Positions 8,272 to 17,678 of a stretch of DNA of 33,579 nucleotides are shown piece after piece. The stretch spans positions 1-33,579 of the forward strand of contig JABEVD010000014.1 in assembly GCA_013044025.1 (NCBI GenBank), read 5' to 3'. Origin of the DNA: Burkholderiales bacterium (GTDB taxonomy: Bacteria > Pseudomonadota > Gammaproteobacteria > Burkholderiales > JABEVD01). The stretch's first letter is position 1; each line of letters begins with the position of its first letter. The notes beneath the pieces are model-generated. The model ran no database searches. It worked only from the letters and a program-made list of their open reading frames with translations, and was not told the DNA's origin. The position numbers and the translations under genes were made by a program.

Positions 8272-8987
8272 AATGTTTGCAGATCCTGAAGCAGACGGCG
8301 CGTATGCAGTGGCTGCGCGCCGAGATGGTGATTGATCAAAATTCGCATGAGCGCCTTGCTCTGCTGCTGCGTCACCGGATCGGAATAATCTCCGGACGCC
8401 ATGTCGAGCAGCGTTTTTCCCCTGAACTTCGGCGAAATGTCGCCTGCGGCAAGGCTCGGTCCATGCTCCGTTTCGTAAGTATAATCCCGATCCGGCCTCA
8501 CCGGCTCCCCGCTTTGCGCATCGGTTTCGAGGTTGGGCGCGTAACCCAGTTCCCGCAGCATTTCGATTTCGAAACGTCTCAGGATCCCCTGGAGATCGGC
8601 GCTCTGGCCAAGCGCGCGCAGCGTCTGACCATAGCGCCCATAGAGTCCGGGATGCGCATCTTCCCTTGCCAGCAGCTTCATCAGCAGTTCGTTGAGATAA
8701 AGACCGCAGATGAGCGCCATTCCCTGCAAGGGGGGCTGGCCTCCCTGCCATTCCGCCTTGTGCAGCGTCCTCACCTCGGATTTTCCGAACCAGCCGAGCA
8801 GCAGCGGCTGGAAGGGCCGGATGAGACCACGGAGGCTGGAGGCGGGCCTTCTCGCGCCGCGCGCGGCGAGCGCCACCCGGCCGTGATCGCGGGAAAAGAT
8901 CTCGACGATCAGACTGGTCTCGCGATAGGGATAGGAATGCAGCACGAAAGCCTCCTGCGCATCCAGCCTGGTTTCAGCCTTCCTCAT
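8268..8987 (-). CDS. recO: DNA repair protein RecO
   Basis: Recombination mediator that with RecR helps RecA load on SSB-coated single-stranded DNA. The 239-residue protein has the N-terminal OB-fold ([27 protein letters not shown]) and the alpha-helical C-terminal domain ([22 protein letters not shown]). The usual zinc-ligand cysteines are not present in this copy, as in many proteobacterial RecO proteins. It overlaps the 3' end of era by 14 nt and pdxJ by 4 nt; era-recO-pdxJ is a conserved order. Confidence 0.95.
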   Translation of the reverse strand: MRKAETRLDAQEAFVLHSYPYRETSLIVEIFSRDHGRVALAARGARRPASSLRGLIRPFQPLLLGWFGKSEVRTLHKAEWQGGQPPLQGMALICGLYLNELLMKLLAREDAHPGLYGRYGQTLRALGQSADLQGILRRFEIEMLRELGYAPNLETDAQSGEPVRPDRDYTYETEHGPSLAAGDISPKFRGKTLLDMASGDYSDPVTQQQSKALMRILINHHLGAQPLHTRRLLQDLQTL

Positions 8988-9855
8988 ACCCCAGGCTCTT
9001 GATCACGCGCTCGTCGTCGCTCCAGCCGGTTTTCACCTTGACCCAGACTTCGAGGAAGACCTTGCCGTCGAAGAGCTTCTCCATGTCCGTCCTGGCCCGG
9101 GTGGCGATTTCCTTCAATTTCGCCCCTCCCTTGCCGATCACGATCGCCTTCTTGTTCGGCTTGTCGACCAGGATCAATGCATGGATCCTGCGGAGATTCC
9201 CTTCCTGGGTGAATTTCTCGATTTCTACCGCGATCGAATAGGGGATTTCGTCTCCGAGCAGCCTGAACACCTTTTCGCGGACGATTTCTGCCGCATGGAA
9301 GCGTTCGCTGCGCTCGGTGAATTCGTCTTCGCCATACAATGCCTCGCCTTCCGGAAGGCGGGAGGATACGGTCTTCAGGAGTTCCTCGATCTGCACGCCT
9401 TTTTCCGCGCTCACCGGAACCACGTCGGCGAAGGGAAATTTCGCCGCCACTTCCTGGATGAAGGGAAGCAGCCTCGCCTTGTCCTCGGTTCTATCCACCT
9501 TGTTGATGACGAGCAGCACCGGGCGATCTTGCGGCAACAGCTTCAGCACCATTTCGTCGCGAAAATCGAAATGCATCGATTCGATGACATACAGCACCAC
9601 ATCGACTTCCTGCAGGCTTCTCTTCACGCTGCGATTCATCGCGCGGTTCAGCGCATTCACATGCGGGTTCTGGAAGCCGGGCGTGTCGACGAAAACATAC
9701 TGGCAATCATCGGTGGTGAGGATGCCGGTAATGCGGTGGCGGGTTGTCTGGGCACGGCTCGAGGTGATGCTCACCTTCTGACCGACCAGGCGATTGAGCA
9801 AAGTCGATTTGCCCACATTGGGGCGCCCCACGATGGCGACATAGCCCGCCTTCAT
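8974..9855 (-). CDS. era: GTPase Era
   Basis: Essential GTPase of 30S subunit maturation that binds the 3' end of 16S rRNA. The 293-residue protein has the GTPase motifs GRPNVGKST (G1), DTPG (G3) and NKVD (G4) and a C-terminal KH RNA-binding domain with the [12 protein letters not shown] signature. The start at 9855 was selected because ATG overlaps the rnc stop (ATGA) and gives the standard [13 protein letters not shown]. The open frame continues upstream inside rnc and is not real. The rnc-era pair is nearly universal in proteobacteria. Confidence 0.97.
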   Translation of the reverse strand: MKAGYVAIVGRPNVGKSTLLNRLVGQKVSITSSRAQTTRHRITGILTTDDCQYVFVDTPGFQNPHVNALNRAMNRSVKRSLQEVDVVLYVIESMHFDFRDEMVLKLLPQDRPVLLVINKVDRTEDKARLLPFIQEVAAKFPFADVVPVSAEKGVQIEELLKTVSSRLPEGEALYGEDEFTERSERFHAAEIVREKVFRLLGDEIPYSIAVEIEKFTQEGNLRRIHALILVDKPNKKAIVIGKGGAKLKEIATRARTDMEKLFDGKVFLEVWVKVKTGWSDDERVIKSLGYEEG

Positions 9856-10523
9856 CGTGCCGACCCGACTGCGAGTTCGTAGGCGCGGGATGCTGCGAGC
9901 TGCTCCGCGCCGCGGCGGTTTTCCCCTTCTCCCGAGCAGCAGATGTCCAGCTCCGGGATTCTGCATTCCACGCGGAAATGCTGCCTGTGCGCTTCCCCGC
10001 TGGTTTCGATCAGGTCATAGCTGGGAAGGCGGATCTTCCTCCCCTGCAGGTATTCCTGGAGCCGGGTCTTCGGATCCTTGATCCTCGCATTGGGATCGAT
10101 TTCTCCGATCGTCTTGCGGTAGAGTCCGGTCACCACGGAAGAAGCCGCATCGAATCCTCCGTCGAGGAAGATCGCGCCGAATATGGCTTCCATCGCATCC
10201 GCCAGAATGGAAGGACGGTTCTGTCCATTGCTTTTCATCTCGCCTTCACCTAGCTGCAGCCATTTCCCGATCCCGAGGCTTCTGGCCAGATCGCAGAGAC
10301 TGCCCTGATTCACGAGATTGGCCCGGATCCTGGAAAGATCCCCTTCGGGAAGCATCGGAAAGGAGGAAAAAAGCGCATTGGCGATCGAGCAGTTCAGCAC
10401 GCTGTCGCCGAGAAATTCCAGCCGCTCGTTGTTGGGAATGCCGTGGCTCCTGTGGGTGAGCGCCTGCACGAGCAGCGCCCTGTCCGAAAATTCGTAGCCG
10501 ATCCTGGAACAAAGTTCATCCAT
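9852..10523 (-). CDS. rnc: Ribonuclease III
   Basis: Double-strand-specific endoribonuclease that processes rRNA precursors and structured mRNAs. The 223-residue protein has the catalytic signature [12 protein letters not shown] near residues 32-43, a second acidic cluster [10 protein letters not shown], and a C-terminal double-stranded RNA-binding domain ([11 protein letters not shown] ... AAS). The ATG at 10523 gives the usual [12 protein letters not shown] start. An in-frame ATG 18 codons further upstream would extend into the preceding gene and is unlikely. It begins 1 nt after the DUF4845 stop (TAGGATG). Confidence 0.96.
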   Translation of the reverse strand: MDELCSRIGYEFSDRALLVQALTHRSHGIPNNERLEFLGDSVLNCSIANALFSSFPMLPEGDLSRIRANLVNQGSLCDLARSLGIGKWLQLGEGEMKSNGQNRPSILADAMEAIFGAIFLDGGFDAASSVVTGLYRKTIGEIDPNARIKDPKTRLQEYLQGRKIRLPSYDLIETSGEAHRQHFRVECRIPELDICCSGEGENRRGAEQLAASRAYELAVGSAR

Positions 10524-10524
10524 C

Positions 10525-10884
10525 CTATTTTTTTCCGCTGACCGCGGATGCGTCGAAATCGATGTAGTCCCCGACATTCGCGACCAAAGGCACCTTCACC
10601 GTGTATTTCACATGCAACCGCAACGGATTGTTGTCGATATCGAGATCGTTCGCAGTGATGGAAGTCACGCCGCCCACTTCGGCGCGCTTGGAGAAAGCCT
10701 GGCGGATTTCCGGTCCGGATGAATTCGCAAGATCCGGATCGTTGACGGTGTCGACAAGCTCATGCCTGATTTCCTCATATTCCGTGAATGCGGGAATCAG
10801 CTTGAAAGCGAGGATCGCGATGGCGATTCCGCATGCCACCATGAACATCACGCCCAGTACCGAAGCGCCACGCTGATGCCTCAT
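10525..10884 (-). CDS. DUF4845 family membrane-anchored protein
   Basis: 119-residue protein commonly found between lepB and rnc in betaproteobacteria. It has a short basic N-terminus, one hydrophobic segment (about residues 9-27, LGVMFMVACGIAIAILAFKLIP) and an exported-looking C-terminal domain. The N-terminus resembles a type IV pilin-like or tight-adherence anchor (RGASVLGVMF). No catalytic motif is visible. Position next to signal peptidase I and tight spacing (10 nt after lepB, 1 nt before rnc) indicate cotranscription. Function is not known. Confidence 0.85.
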   Translation of the reverse strand: MRHQRGASVLGVMFMVACGIAIAILAFKLIPAFTEYEEIRHELVDTVNDPDLANSSGPEIRQAFSKRAEVGGVTSITANDLDIDNNPLRLHVKYTVKVPLVANVGDYIDFDASAVSGKK

Positions 10885-10894
10885 AGCCTTCTCC

Positions 10895-11704
10895 TCAGTT
10901 GACGAGTGTGCCGATTCTCTTCAGGTTGCCGAAATTCCACCAGACCAGGACCGCCTTGCCGACGATGTTCCTGTCGGGAACGAATCCCCAATAGCGTCCG
11001 TCGCTGCTGCCGTCCCGATTGTCGCCCAGCATGAAATAATTTCCCTGAGGCACCTTGCAGGTGAATTCGCGCTCGCCGTAGGTGCAATTCTCACGGTGCG
11101 GAAAATCCCTCACCCCTTCCAGGCGCGCATTCGGCGCATCCGGGTTGATCAGGATGTCATGGGTGTGCGTGCCGAGGGTTTCCTTCATTCTCGGCAGATT
11201 CACGAAATCGAGCCCGCCTTCCACATAACTATAGCTGCCATCGGGCTGCTGCGGCATTTCCTGCCCATTCACGATGAGATGCTTGTCGCGATAGGTCACG
11301 GTGTCCCCGGGCAGGCCCACCACGCGCTTGATGTAATCGACCGATGGATCTCCGGGATAGCGGAACACCATGACGTCTCCGCGCTGCGGTTCGCTGACAT
11401 TGATCACCTTGACGTCTGCAACGGGAAGCCGGATGCCGTAAGTGTACTTGTTGACGAGGATGAAGTCGCCCACCAGCAGGGTCGGGATCATCGATCCGGA
11501 CGGAATCTTGAAAGGCTCGAACAGGAAGGAGCGCAACAGGAACACCGCGAGGATGACCGGAAAGAAGCTCTTCGGATATTCGACCCACCAGGGTTCCTTT
11601 TCCCCCTTCGGCCTTTTCTTTCCGATGGTGAAGATATCCAGAAGCCAGATTCCACACGTCACCACGAGCAGGATCAGCATCACCAGCGCAAAATCGATAT
11701 CCAT
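10895..11704 (-). CDS. lepB: Signal peptidase I
   Basis: Inner-membrane serine protease that removes signal peptides from exported proteins. The 269-residue protein has two N-terminal hydrophobic segments (residues ~5-25 and 47-63), the catalytic serine in PSGSMIPTL (S71), the lysine general base in DYIKRVVGLPGD (K126), and the late box GDNRDGSSDGRYWGFV. It starts 8 nt after the lepA stop. The lepA-lepB pair is conserved; here lepB is followed by the DUF4845 gene and rnc. Confidence 0.96.
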   Translation of the reverse strand: MDIDFALVMLILLVVTCGIWLLDIFTIGKKRPKGEKEPWWVEYPKSFFPVILAVFLLRSFLFEPFKIPSGSMIPTLLVGDFILVNKYTYGIRLPVADVKVINVSEPQRGDVMVFRYPGDPSVDYIKRVVGLPGDTVTYRDKHLIVNGQEMPQQPDGSYSYVEGGLDFVNLPRMKETLGTHTHDILINPDAPNARLEGVRDFPHRENCTYGEREFTCKVPQGNYFMLGDNRDGSSDGRYWGFVPDRNIVGKAVLVWWNFGNLKRIGTLVN

Positions 11705-11712
11705 TCAGTCCT

Positions 11713-13509
11713 CTACTTGTTGTCTATCTGCAGCACGGCCAGGAAGGCTTCCTGTGGAATTTCCACGCTGCCGACCTGCTTCATTCTTTTCTTGCCCGCC
11801 TTCTGCTTCTCCAGGAGCTTGCGCTTTCTGCTGATGTCGCCGCCGTAACACTTCGCCAGCACGTTCTTTCGCAATGCCTTGATGGTTTCGCGGGCGATGA
11901 TTTGCGCGCCGATCGCAGCCTGCACCGCCACGTCGAACATCTGTCTCGGAATGAGTTCCCGCATCTTCTCGGCGAGCTGTCTTCCCCTGTACTGGCTGCT
12001 CGAGCGGTGCACGATGAGCGAGAGCGCATCCACCTTTTCGCCGTTGATCATGATGTCGAGCTTGACGAGATCGGAGCTCTGGTATTCCTTGAATTCATAA
12101 TCGAGCGAAGCATAGCCGCGACTGGTGGATTTCAGCTTGTCGAAGAAGTCCATCACCACTTCGTTGAGCGGCATGTCGTAGTTCAGCATGACCTGCCTGC
12201 CCATGTATTGCATGTTGCGCTGCACCCCGCGCTTTTGCACGCAAAGCGTCATCACGGAACCTACATATTCCTGTGGAACCAGGATCGTGGCATTGATGAT
12301 GGGCTCCCTGATCTCCTCGATCCTGGAAGGATCGGGCATCCTGGAAGGATTCTCGATTTCGGAAACGATCCCGTCCTTGGTCACCACCTGGTACACCACG
12401 GTTGGTGCGGTGGTGATGAGATCCATGTCGTATTCGCGCTCCAGGCGTTCCTGCACGATCTCCATGTGCAGCAGGCCGAGAAAGCCGCAACGGAAGCCGA
12501 AACCAAGCGCCTGGGAAGTTTCAGGCTCGTAATTGAGCGAGGCGTCGTTCAGCTTCAGCTTTTCCAGCGCGTCGCGCAGCGCATCGTATTCGTTCGGCTC
12601 CACGGGATACAGCCCGGCGAAAACCTGGGGCTGCACTTCCTTGAAGCCGGGAAGCGGCGCCTGGGCAGGTTTTGCGGCGAGCGTGATGGTGTCGCCCACT
12701 TTTGCCGAATGCAGCTCCTTGATCCCGGCGATCACATAACCCACGTCGCCTGCAGCAAGGCTTTCGCGCGAAACCGATTTCGGCGTGAACACGCCCACGT
12801 CCTCGCAAAGATAGGTGAGTCCGTTGGCCATCAGGAGGATCTTGTCCTTGGGTTTCAGAATTCCGTCCACCACCCGGACCAGCATCACCACGCCGACATA
12901 ATTGTCGAACCAGGAATCGATGATGAGCGCCTTGAGCGGCGCATCCCGATCCCCTTGCGGAGCGGGGACTCTTGCCACGATCTCTTCCAGCACGTCTTCC
13001 ACCCCGAGCCCGGTCTTGGCGCTCGCACGCACCGCATTTTTCGCCTCGATGCCGATGATGTCCTCGATCTCGCCGATGACCCGGTCGGGCTCCGCTGCCG
13101 GAAGGTCGATCTTGTTGAGCACCGGAATCACTTCCACGTTCTGGTCGAGCGCGGTATAGCAGTTGGCGACCGTCTGCGCCTCCACTCCCTGGGATGCGTC
13201 CACCACGAGCAACGCGCCTTCGCAAGCTGCGAGCGAGCGGGATACCTCGTAGGAAAAGTCCACGTGTCCGGGCGTGTCGATGAGATTCAGCTCGTAAACC
13301 TGCCCGTCCCTAGCCGCATAGCGGAGCGCCGCGGTCTGCGCCTTGATGGTGATGCCTCTCTCCCGTTCGAGATCCATGGAGTCGAGCACCTGGGATTCCA
13401 TTTCGCGGTCTTCGAGTCCTCCGCAATACTGGATGATCCTGTCCGCCAGGGTCGATTTGCCGTGGTCGATATGGGCGATGATAGAAAAGTTGCGGATACG
13501 CTGCATCAT
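11713..13509 (-). CDS. lepA: Elongation factor 4 (ribosomal back-translocase LepA)
   Basis: Ribosome-associated GTPase with a role in translation fidelity and initiation or biogenesis. The 598-residue protein has the GTPase motifs [21 protein letters not shown] and NKIDLP, EF-G-like domains, and the LepA-specific C-terminal domain ([27 protein letters not shown]). Two ATG codons lie at the start (13509 and 13506); the first is used here, either would do. It is separated from degP by about 80 nt holding a terminator-like hairpin, so it may begin a new transcription unit. Confidence 0.97.
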   Translation of the reverse strand: MMQRIRNFSIIAHIDHGKSTLADRIIQYCGGLEDREMESQVLDSMDLERERGITIKAQTAALRYAARDGQVYELNLIDTPGHVDFSYEVSRSLAACEGALLVVDASQGVEAQTVANCYTALDQNVEVIPVLNKIDLPAAEPDRVIGEIEDIIGIEAKNAVRASAKTGLGVEDVLEEIVARVPAPQGDRDAPLKALIIDSWFDNYVGVVMLVRVVDGILKPKDKILLMANGLTYLCEDVGVFTPKSVSRESLAAGDVGYVIAGIKELHSAKVGDTITLAAKPAQAPLPGFKEVQPQVFAGLYPVEPNEYDALRDALEKLKLNDASLNYEPETSQALGFGFRCGFLGLLHMEIVQERLEREYDMDLITTAPTVVYQVVTKDGIVSEIENPSRMPDPSRIEEIREPIINATILVPQEYVGSVMTLCVQKRGVQRNMQYMGRQVMLNYDMPLNEVVMDFFDKLKSTSRGYASLDYEFKEYQSSDLVKLDIMINGEKVDALSLIVHRSSSQYRGRQLAEKMRELIPRQMFDVAVQAAIGAQIIARETIKALRKNVLAKCYGGDISRKRKLLEKQKAGKKRMKQVGSVEIPQEAFLAVLQIDNK

Positions 13510-13517
13510 GATCGGGG

Positions 13518-13540
13518 AAAAGGGGCACGTGAGTGCCCCT
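13518..13540 (-). terminator. Hairpin with short T tract after degP
   Basis: On the minus strand, arms AGGGGCAC and GTGCCCCT (8 bp, GC-rich, loop TCAC) are followed by TTTT. It lies 50-70 nt beyond the degP stop and ends 9 nt before the lepA start, so it could end the sigma-E operon or attenuate read-through into lepA. The T-tract is short, so efficiency is uncertain. Confidence 0.55.
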
Positions 13541-13590
13541 GGAAAGTCAATACGCGATTTTAGCGGATTTCGACCCGGATTGGTAATTCC

Positions 13591-14976
13591 CTATTTCCCG
13601 TCCACCTTCATGGTGATGAAGACGGAGTTGCCGCCGCGCCACACCAGGCGCGCGATGTCCTTGCCCTTGGGCACCTGCGAAAGCAGTTTTTCGAACTGGC
13701 CCACGCTGCGAAGGTCGTGATTGTTGAGCGAAAGGATCGCATCGCCGCGGGCGATGCCGGCATAGGCTGCCGGGCCGTCCGCAACGCCTGCGACGAGCAG
13801 TCCGTGATCGGCCTGCACCTGCTGCATCTGGTCTGCCGTGAGCGGAACGAGGAGCAGTCCGAGCCGGTCGGCACGAGCCACGCTTTCCTTGCCGGAAGCG
13901 GCGGCCGCTGTCTGCGCATCCGTAGGCGCTTCCCCGACCACGATGGGGAGATCGACCTCGTGCCCCTTGCGCCATACCGCCATGTCCACTTTCGATCCCG
14001 GCTTGGTTTGGGCCACATCCTTGGAAAGATCGCGCGCATCGTTGATCTTCTTGCCATCATATTTCAGGATGATGTCGGAAGTCTGCAGACCCGCCTTCGC
14101 GGCCGGCCCGTCCGCCGCGACATGGCTCACCAGCGCGCCGTGCGCATCGGGCAGCCCGAAAGATTCGGCAAGCTCGCTGCTCACGCTCTGGATCATCACG
14201 CCGATCCTGCCGCGCGTGACATGTCCGGTGCTTTTCAACTGGTCGACCACGCTCATTGCGACATCGATCGGAATGGCGAAGGAAAGACCCATGAATCCGC
14301 CGGTTCGGCTATAGATTTGCGAATTGATGCCGACCACCTGCCCCTGCATGTTGAAGAGCGGACCGCCGGAATTGCCCGGATTGATCGCGACATCGGTCTG
14401 GATGAAGGGAACGTAATCCTCCTGGGGAAGCGCCCTGCCCTTTGCGCTCACGATGCCGGCGGTGACGGTGTTGTCGAAACCGAACGGGGATCCGATTGCG
14501 ACCACCCATTCCCCCACCTTGAGCTTGTTGGGATCCCCCCTGGTGACGACAGGAAGATTTTTCGCATCGATCTTGATGAGCGCAACGTCCGAGCGTTTGT
14601 CCTCGCCGATCACTTTCGCCTTTAACTGGCGCTTGTCCAGCAGTTTTACCGTCACTTCGTCCGCGGAATCGATCACATGGGCGTTGGTGAGGATATAGCC
14701 GTCCTGGCTGATGATGAAGCCCGACCCCAGCGACCGGGTCTCGTAATCGCGGGGCGCCTGCTGACCGAAATAGCGGAAGAACTGATAGAAGGGATCATTC
14801 GGGGAAATATTGGGCATTCCCGGGACGCCCTGGCTGTGCACGATATGGGTGGTGCTGATGTTGACCACGGCGGACCCTTCCTTCTGCACGATCCCGGTAA
14901 AATCGGGAAGCGATCCTTCGGCATGGACCGCTGCAGAACAGAACAGGACAACGATGTAAAGGAAATATTTTGCCAT
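13591..14976 (-). CDS. degP: Periplasmic serine protease/chaperone of the DegP/MucD (HtrA) family
   Basis: Do-type protease degrading misfolded envelope proteins. The 461-residue precursor has a signal peptide (about 1-19, ending SAAVHA). The trypsin-like domain has catalytic H100 (TNAHVI), D130 (KRSDVAL) and S203 (PGNSGGP). Two PDZ domains follow at roughly 255-345 and 375-455. A Q/F-rich loop near 60-75 (DPFYQFFRYFGQQ) resembles the LA loop of HtrA proteins. It lies 20 nt after rseC in the sigma-E operon, the place of mucD in pseudomonads, so it is probably a direct output of the envelope stress response. Confidence 0.95.
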   Translation of the reverse strand: MAKYFLYIVVLFCSAAVHAEGSLPDFTGIVQKEGSAVVNISTTHIVHSQGVPGMPNISPNDPFYQFFRYFGQQAPRDYETRSLGSGFIISQDGYILTNAHVIDSADEVTVKLLDKRQLKAKVIGEDKRSDVALIKIDAKNLPVVTRGDPNKLKVGEWVVAIGSPFGFDNTVTAGIVSAKGRALPQEDYVPFIQTDVAINPGNSGGPLFNMQGQVVGINSQIYSRTGGFMGLSFAIPIDVAMSVVDQLKSTGHVTRGRIGVMIQSVSSELAESFGLPDAHGALVSHVAADGPAAKAGLQTSDIILKYDGKKINDARDLSKDVAQTKPGSKVDMAVWRKGHEVDLPIVVGEAPTDAQTAAAASGKESVARADRLGLLLVPLTADQMQQVQADHGLLVAGVADGPAAYAGIARGDAILSLNNHDLRSVGQFEKLLSQVPKGKDIARLVWRGGNSVFITMKVDGK

Positions 14977-14996
14977 CTGCGCTCCTCAGTCTTGCT

Positions 14997-15422
14997 TCAA
15001 TAAAGTTTTTTCACGATGTAAGGGCGAAACTGGAGATTTTCCCGGTTTGCCGAACTGTATCTTCTCGACCAGAAGAATCCTGCGAAAAGACCCGCTGCTC
15101 CGCCCAGAACGGATGCGCCATCGCCGTGACTCGATCCCAATGCCGCACCTGCGAGCAACCCCGCCATGGGAACCAGGTAGACCGCCAGGGAACTCCTGAG
15201 GATCGCGCCATCCTGCACTCCGATGGTCACCTCGTCCCCCACCCTGGTTCCGATCTTATCGATCACTTCGAAACGCTGCGTTCCGGAACAAAGCAGCTTC
15301 GAAACCGAGGATTTCCCGCAGCCTTTCACCGGATCGCAATTTCCGCATCCGGACTGTTTTTCCGCTTCGACCACGGCGAATCCCGCACCGGTCTCGATCA
15401 CCCTGGCACGCGCCTCGATCAT
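14997..15422 (-). CDS. rseC: RseC/MucC family regulator
   Basis: 141-residue inner-membrane protein of the SoxR-reducing/RseC family. It has an N-terminal cysteine cluster (C26, C29, C35 in SGCGNCDPVKGCG, and C45), then two hydrophobic segments (about 78-95 and 100-115). In E. coli RseC is linked to positive modulation of sigma-E and to SoxR reduction; the biochemical role is poorly defined. The ATG at 15422 overlaps the rseB stop by 4 nt, so it is translationally coupled within the sigma-E operon. Confidence 0.9.
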   Translation of the reverse strand: MIEARARVIETGAGFAVVEAEKQSGCGNCDPVKGCGKSSVSKLLCSGTQRFEVIDKIGTRVGDEVTIGVQDGAILRSSLAVYLVPMAGLLAGAALGSSHGDGASVLGGAAGLFAGFFWSRRYSSANRENLQFRPYIVKKLY

Positions 15423-16387
15423 GGATTTCCCCTGTAGACCACCGAATCCCCGATCTGCTTCACGGTCACGGCAGGCGTTTCACCCACCACCGTGATCTGG
15501 TAGTTGCTCGCAGGATGCGCGTACAGATTGACCGCCCCCTGCCTGGCCACTCCGTCCATCGGGCGCACGCCGGGCTGGATCGGCTCGATGAACACGGAAA
15601 CTGCGACGATTCCGTCCGAATAGACGAGATGAGTCACCGGATAGGTCTTGCCCCGGAACATTCTTCTCATTTCCGCGATCTTCCGGAAGCCCGGCGGAAG
15701 TTTGCCCACATCCCATCCGCTCCTGATCACGTCCTCGCCCTGGGGCTGATCGTTGAGAATCGCGGGGGCCTTGACCGGCAGGGTGGGTTTGAGCAGATCC
15801 CGGTCGATCTTGCCGCCGATCTTCACATAAGTGAATGCGAACTGCTCCACGACCTTGTCCTGGTCGCTGATCATGGCCGCTTTCAACAACAGATTGCTTG
15901 CAGCGTCGATCCAGAGCTTGTGTCCGTAACGGAAGCCATCCTTCGGGGTGAGCAGCAGGATGCGGGTTTCATAGCCTGCGAGCCGCTCATGCCCCGCTTC
16001 CTCGAGCTGGTAGTTTTCGGCAAGCGTTTGCAACTGGTCCGGAAGCAGCGCGGGAAACCCTCTCCTCGCCACCGCATGGCGCTCGCGCTCCATGGCTTGC
16101 TGGTCCGGATAATAGAACCGCATTTCCCTGCCATTGCAGATGATTTCCCGGGGAGGGCCGTCGAGCCTGACGATTTTCTGGTGTTCTCCAGACTGATCGA
16201 CCAGATGGTAGATGCGCGTGCTCTCGATCTGGGATTCGCGCTGGAAGATGAAGGTTCCCTGGTAATTCAACTGGTGCGCTGCAGAAGAAATCTTCTGCAG
16301 CAGCAGCATGGAATCCTGTGAACTGAGCGGGGTGGCCGCCAAAGCGGCGTTCGAAAGCAGCGCAAACAGAAAAACCACTGCTCTCAT
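15419..16387 (-). CDS. rseB: Sigma-E regulatory protein RseB/MucB
   Basis: Periplasmic protein that binds the anti-sigma factor RseA and protects it from proteolysis until lipopolysaccharide or mislocalised lipoprotein signals release it. The 322-residue precursor begins with a signal peptide (MRAVVFLFALLSNAALA). It has the MucB/RseB N-terminal LolA-like domain (LNYQGTFIFQRESQIESTRIYHLV) and the smaller C-terminal domain (DGIVAVSVFIEPIQPG). It overlaps rseA and rseC by 4 nt each (ATGA), consistent with stoichiometric expression. Confidence 0.94.
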   Translation of the reverse strand: MRAVVFLFALLSNAALAATPLSSQDSMLLLQKISSAAHQLNYQGTFIFQRESQIESTRIYHLVDQSGEHQKIVRLDGPPREIICNGREMRFYYPDQQAMERERHAVARRGFPALLPDQLQTLAENYQLEEAGHERLAGYETRILLLTPKDGFRYGHKLWIDAASNLLLKAAMISDQDKVVEQFAFTYVKIGGKIDRDLLKPTLPVKAPAILNDQPQGEDVIRSGWDVGKLPPGFRKIAEMRRMFRGKTYPVTHLVYSDGIVAVSVFIEPIQPGVRPMDGVARQGAVNLYAHPASNYQITVVGETPAVTVKQIGDSVVYRGNP

Positions 16388-16863
16388 CGGCCGCTATCCT
16401 GATAGGTATCCGAAACGGTCCTGATATTGGAAGACAGCATGTCCGAGCGCGGCGAGAACTCCTGGTGCGCGAGCAGGTATTCGTTCAGCCCGGATTTCAT
16501 CACGTTGAGGTGAACCGCCTGGGCAACCTGCTTCGGCACGGGCGATGTCGAAGGGCTCTGCAGCGCAACCCAGCCCACCAGGGACACCGCGGCAAAGGAT
16601 GCTGCAGCGGAAAGCGCATAAAACCGGGCCTTTTGCACAGCGGACTTGCGCGGAGGCGAAAGCACCGTGGGCTCTTCGGCGAGCGCAGAAGAGAAATCGA
16701 GATGGAGATCCGCCCTGAATCCTTCCGGGTCGCGGATCGCATCGCCGATCATGTGATAGAGCAGCCAGTTCTGGCCCTCATCGTCCTTCAGCCTGGAGAT
16801 CACCCGGACCGCATCCTGTTCGTCCAGCTCGGCATCCATCAGCATCGAAATGTCTTGTTTCAT
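16384..16863 (-). CDS. rseA: Anti-sigma-E factor RseA/MucA
   Basis: Single-pass inner-membrane anti-sigma factor that holds sigma-E inactive and is destroyed by regulated proteolysis. The 159-residue protein has the N-terminal sigma-binding domain (ISMLMDAELDEQDAVRVISRL, WLLYHMIGDAIR), a transmembrane segment at about 81-101 (FYALSAAASFAAVSLVGWVA) and a periplasmic C-terminus ending in QDSGR. It begins 1 nt after the rpoE stop and overlaps rseB by 4 nt. Confidence 0.93.
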   Translation of the reverse strand: MKQDISMLMDAELDEQDAVRVISRLKDDEGQNWLLYHMIGDAIRDPEGFRADLHLDFSSALAEEPTVLSPPRKSAVQKARFYALSAAASFAAVSLVGWVALQSPSTSPVPKQVAQAVHLNVMKSGLNEYLLAHQEFSPRSDMLSSNIRTVSDTYQDSGR

Positions 16864-16864
16864 C

Positions 16865-17464
16865 TCACCACCTCTTGTTCTTCCGGGGTTCCAGCATCGG
16901 CCTCAGCCTTTCTGCAATCACTTCCCTTGCGCGAAAAATCCTCGACCGCACCGTTCCAATCGGGCAGTCCATGATGCTCGCAATCTCATCATAACTCAGC
17001 CCTTCGATTTCCCTCAGCGTGATCGCCGTCCGGAGTTCTTCCGGCAACCCCTGCAGGGTTTCGTTCACTGTTCGGGCAATCTGCTTGCTCATGAGCTCGT
17101 TCTCGGGAGTCGTCACTTCCCAAAGGCTCGCGCCTTCTTCCGAACTCTCGGCCTCCTCGTTGTCGAGGCTGGTCGTCGTGGGAGCCCGACGTCCCTGAGC
17201 GACCAGATAATTCTTTGCCGTGTTGATGCCGATCCTGTACAACCAGGTGTAAAAAGCGCTGTCTCCCCTGAAGGAGGGCAATGCGCGATAGGCCTTGATG
17301 AAGGCTTCCTGCGTCACATCCTCCACTTCGACCGGGTCGCGAATCAGGCGCGACAACAGTCTGGCGAGCTTGCGCTGATACTTCGTCACCAGTAATCCGA
17401 ACGCCTGCTTGTCCCCGCGCTGCGCCCGTTCAACCAGTTGCTGGTCGATATTCCTGTCCTCCAT
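16865..17464 (-). CDS. rpoE: RNA polymerase sigma-E factor (RpoE/AlgU)
   Basis: ECF sigma factor of the envelope stress response. The 199-residue protein has region 2 (DKQAFGLLVTKYQRKL ... VEDVTQEAFIKAYRAL ... FYTWLYRIGINTAKN) and region 4 (GLPEELRTAITLREIEGLSYDEIA, GTVRSRIFRAREVI), the pattern typical of RpoE/AlgU. It heads the operon rpoE-rseA-rseB-rseC-degP and is divergent from nadB, the classic arrangement in beta- and gammaproteobacteria. A sigma-E-like promoter 60-90 nt upstream suggests autoregulation. Confidence 0.96.
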   Translation of the reverse strand: MEDRNIDQQLVERAQRGDKQAFGLLVTKYQRKLARLLSRLIRDPVEVEDVTQEAFIKAYRALPSFRGDSAFYTWLYRIGINTAKNYLVAQGRRAPTTTSLDNEEAESSEEGASLWEVTTPENELMSKQIARTVNETLQGLPEELRTAITLREIEGLSYDEIASIMDCPIGTVRSRIFRAREVIAERLRPMLEPRKNKRW

Positions 17465-17518
17465 GAGATTCCCTGTGAGTAGATTCGATCCCTGCCGGCA
17501 TTCCAGCGGGATTATTTG

Positions 17519-17556
17519 AGTATAACCTTCAGGGCCAGATTCATGAAACAGGTTCC
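17519..17556 (-). promoter_or_regulatory. Candidate rpoE promoter(s): sigma-E-like and sigma-70-like
   Basis: On the minus strand GGAACCT (17556-17550) is followed after 16 nt by CCTGA (17533-17529), close to the sigma-E consensus GGAACTT with a TCTGA-like -10. A second possible promoter uses TATACT (17524-17519) with a weak TTCATG 17 nt upstream. Start sites would lie about 50-60 nt before the rpoE ATG. Spacing and -10 match are imperfect. Confidence 0.45.
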
Positions 17557-17620
17557 GTCAATTTTAAACAACAGACAAGAGGGTGTGGTTATTAGTTCAT
17601 TCGATCTCGCCTCGATTTGA

Positions 17621-17648
17621 TTAAAAGCAAAGAAATGCATGATATATT
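17621..17648 (+). promoter_or_regulatory. Candidate nadB promoter
   Basis: TTAAAA (17621-17626) and TATATT (17643-17648) are separated by 16 nt and lie about 30 nt before the nadB ATG. TTGATT at 17617-17622 is an alternative -35. Match to the consensus is moderate. Confidence 0.4.
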
Positions 17649-17678
17649 GACCAACATCGACCACAACGGAACCTCGCA

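Noticed and set aside
11902-13563. 553-codon plus-strand open frame opposite lepA
   Set aside because: Antisense shadow of a strongly conserved gene; its translation is rich in His/Arg/Asp with no domain, an effect of GC-rich codon use.
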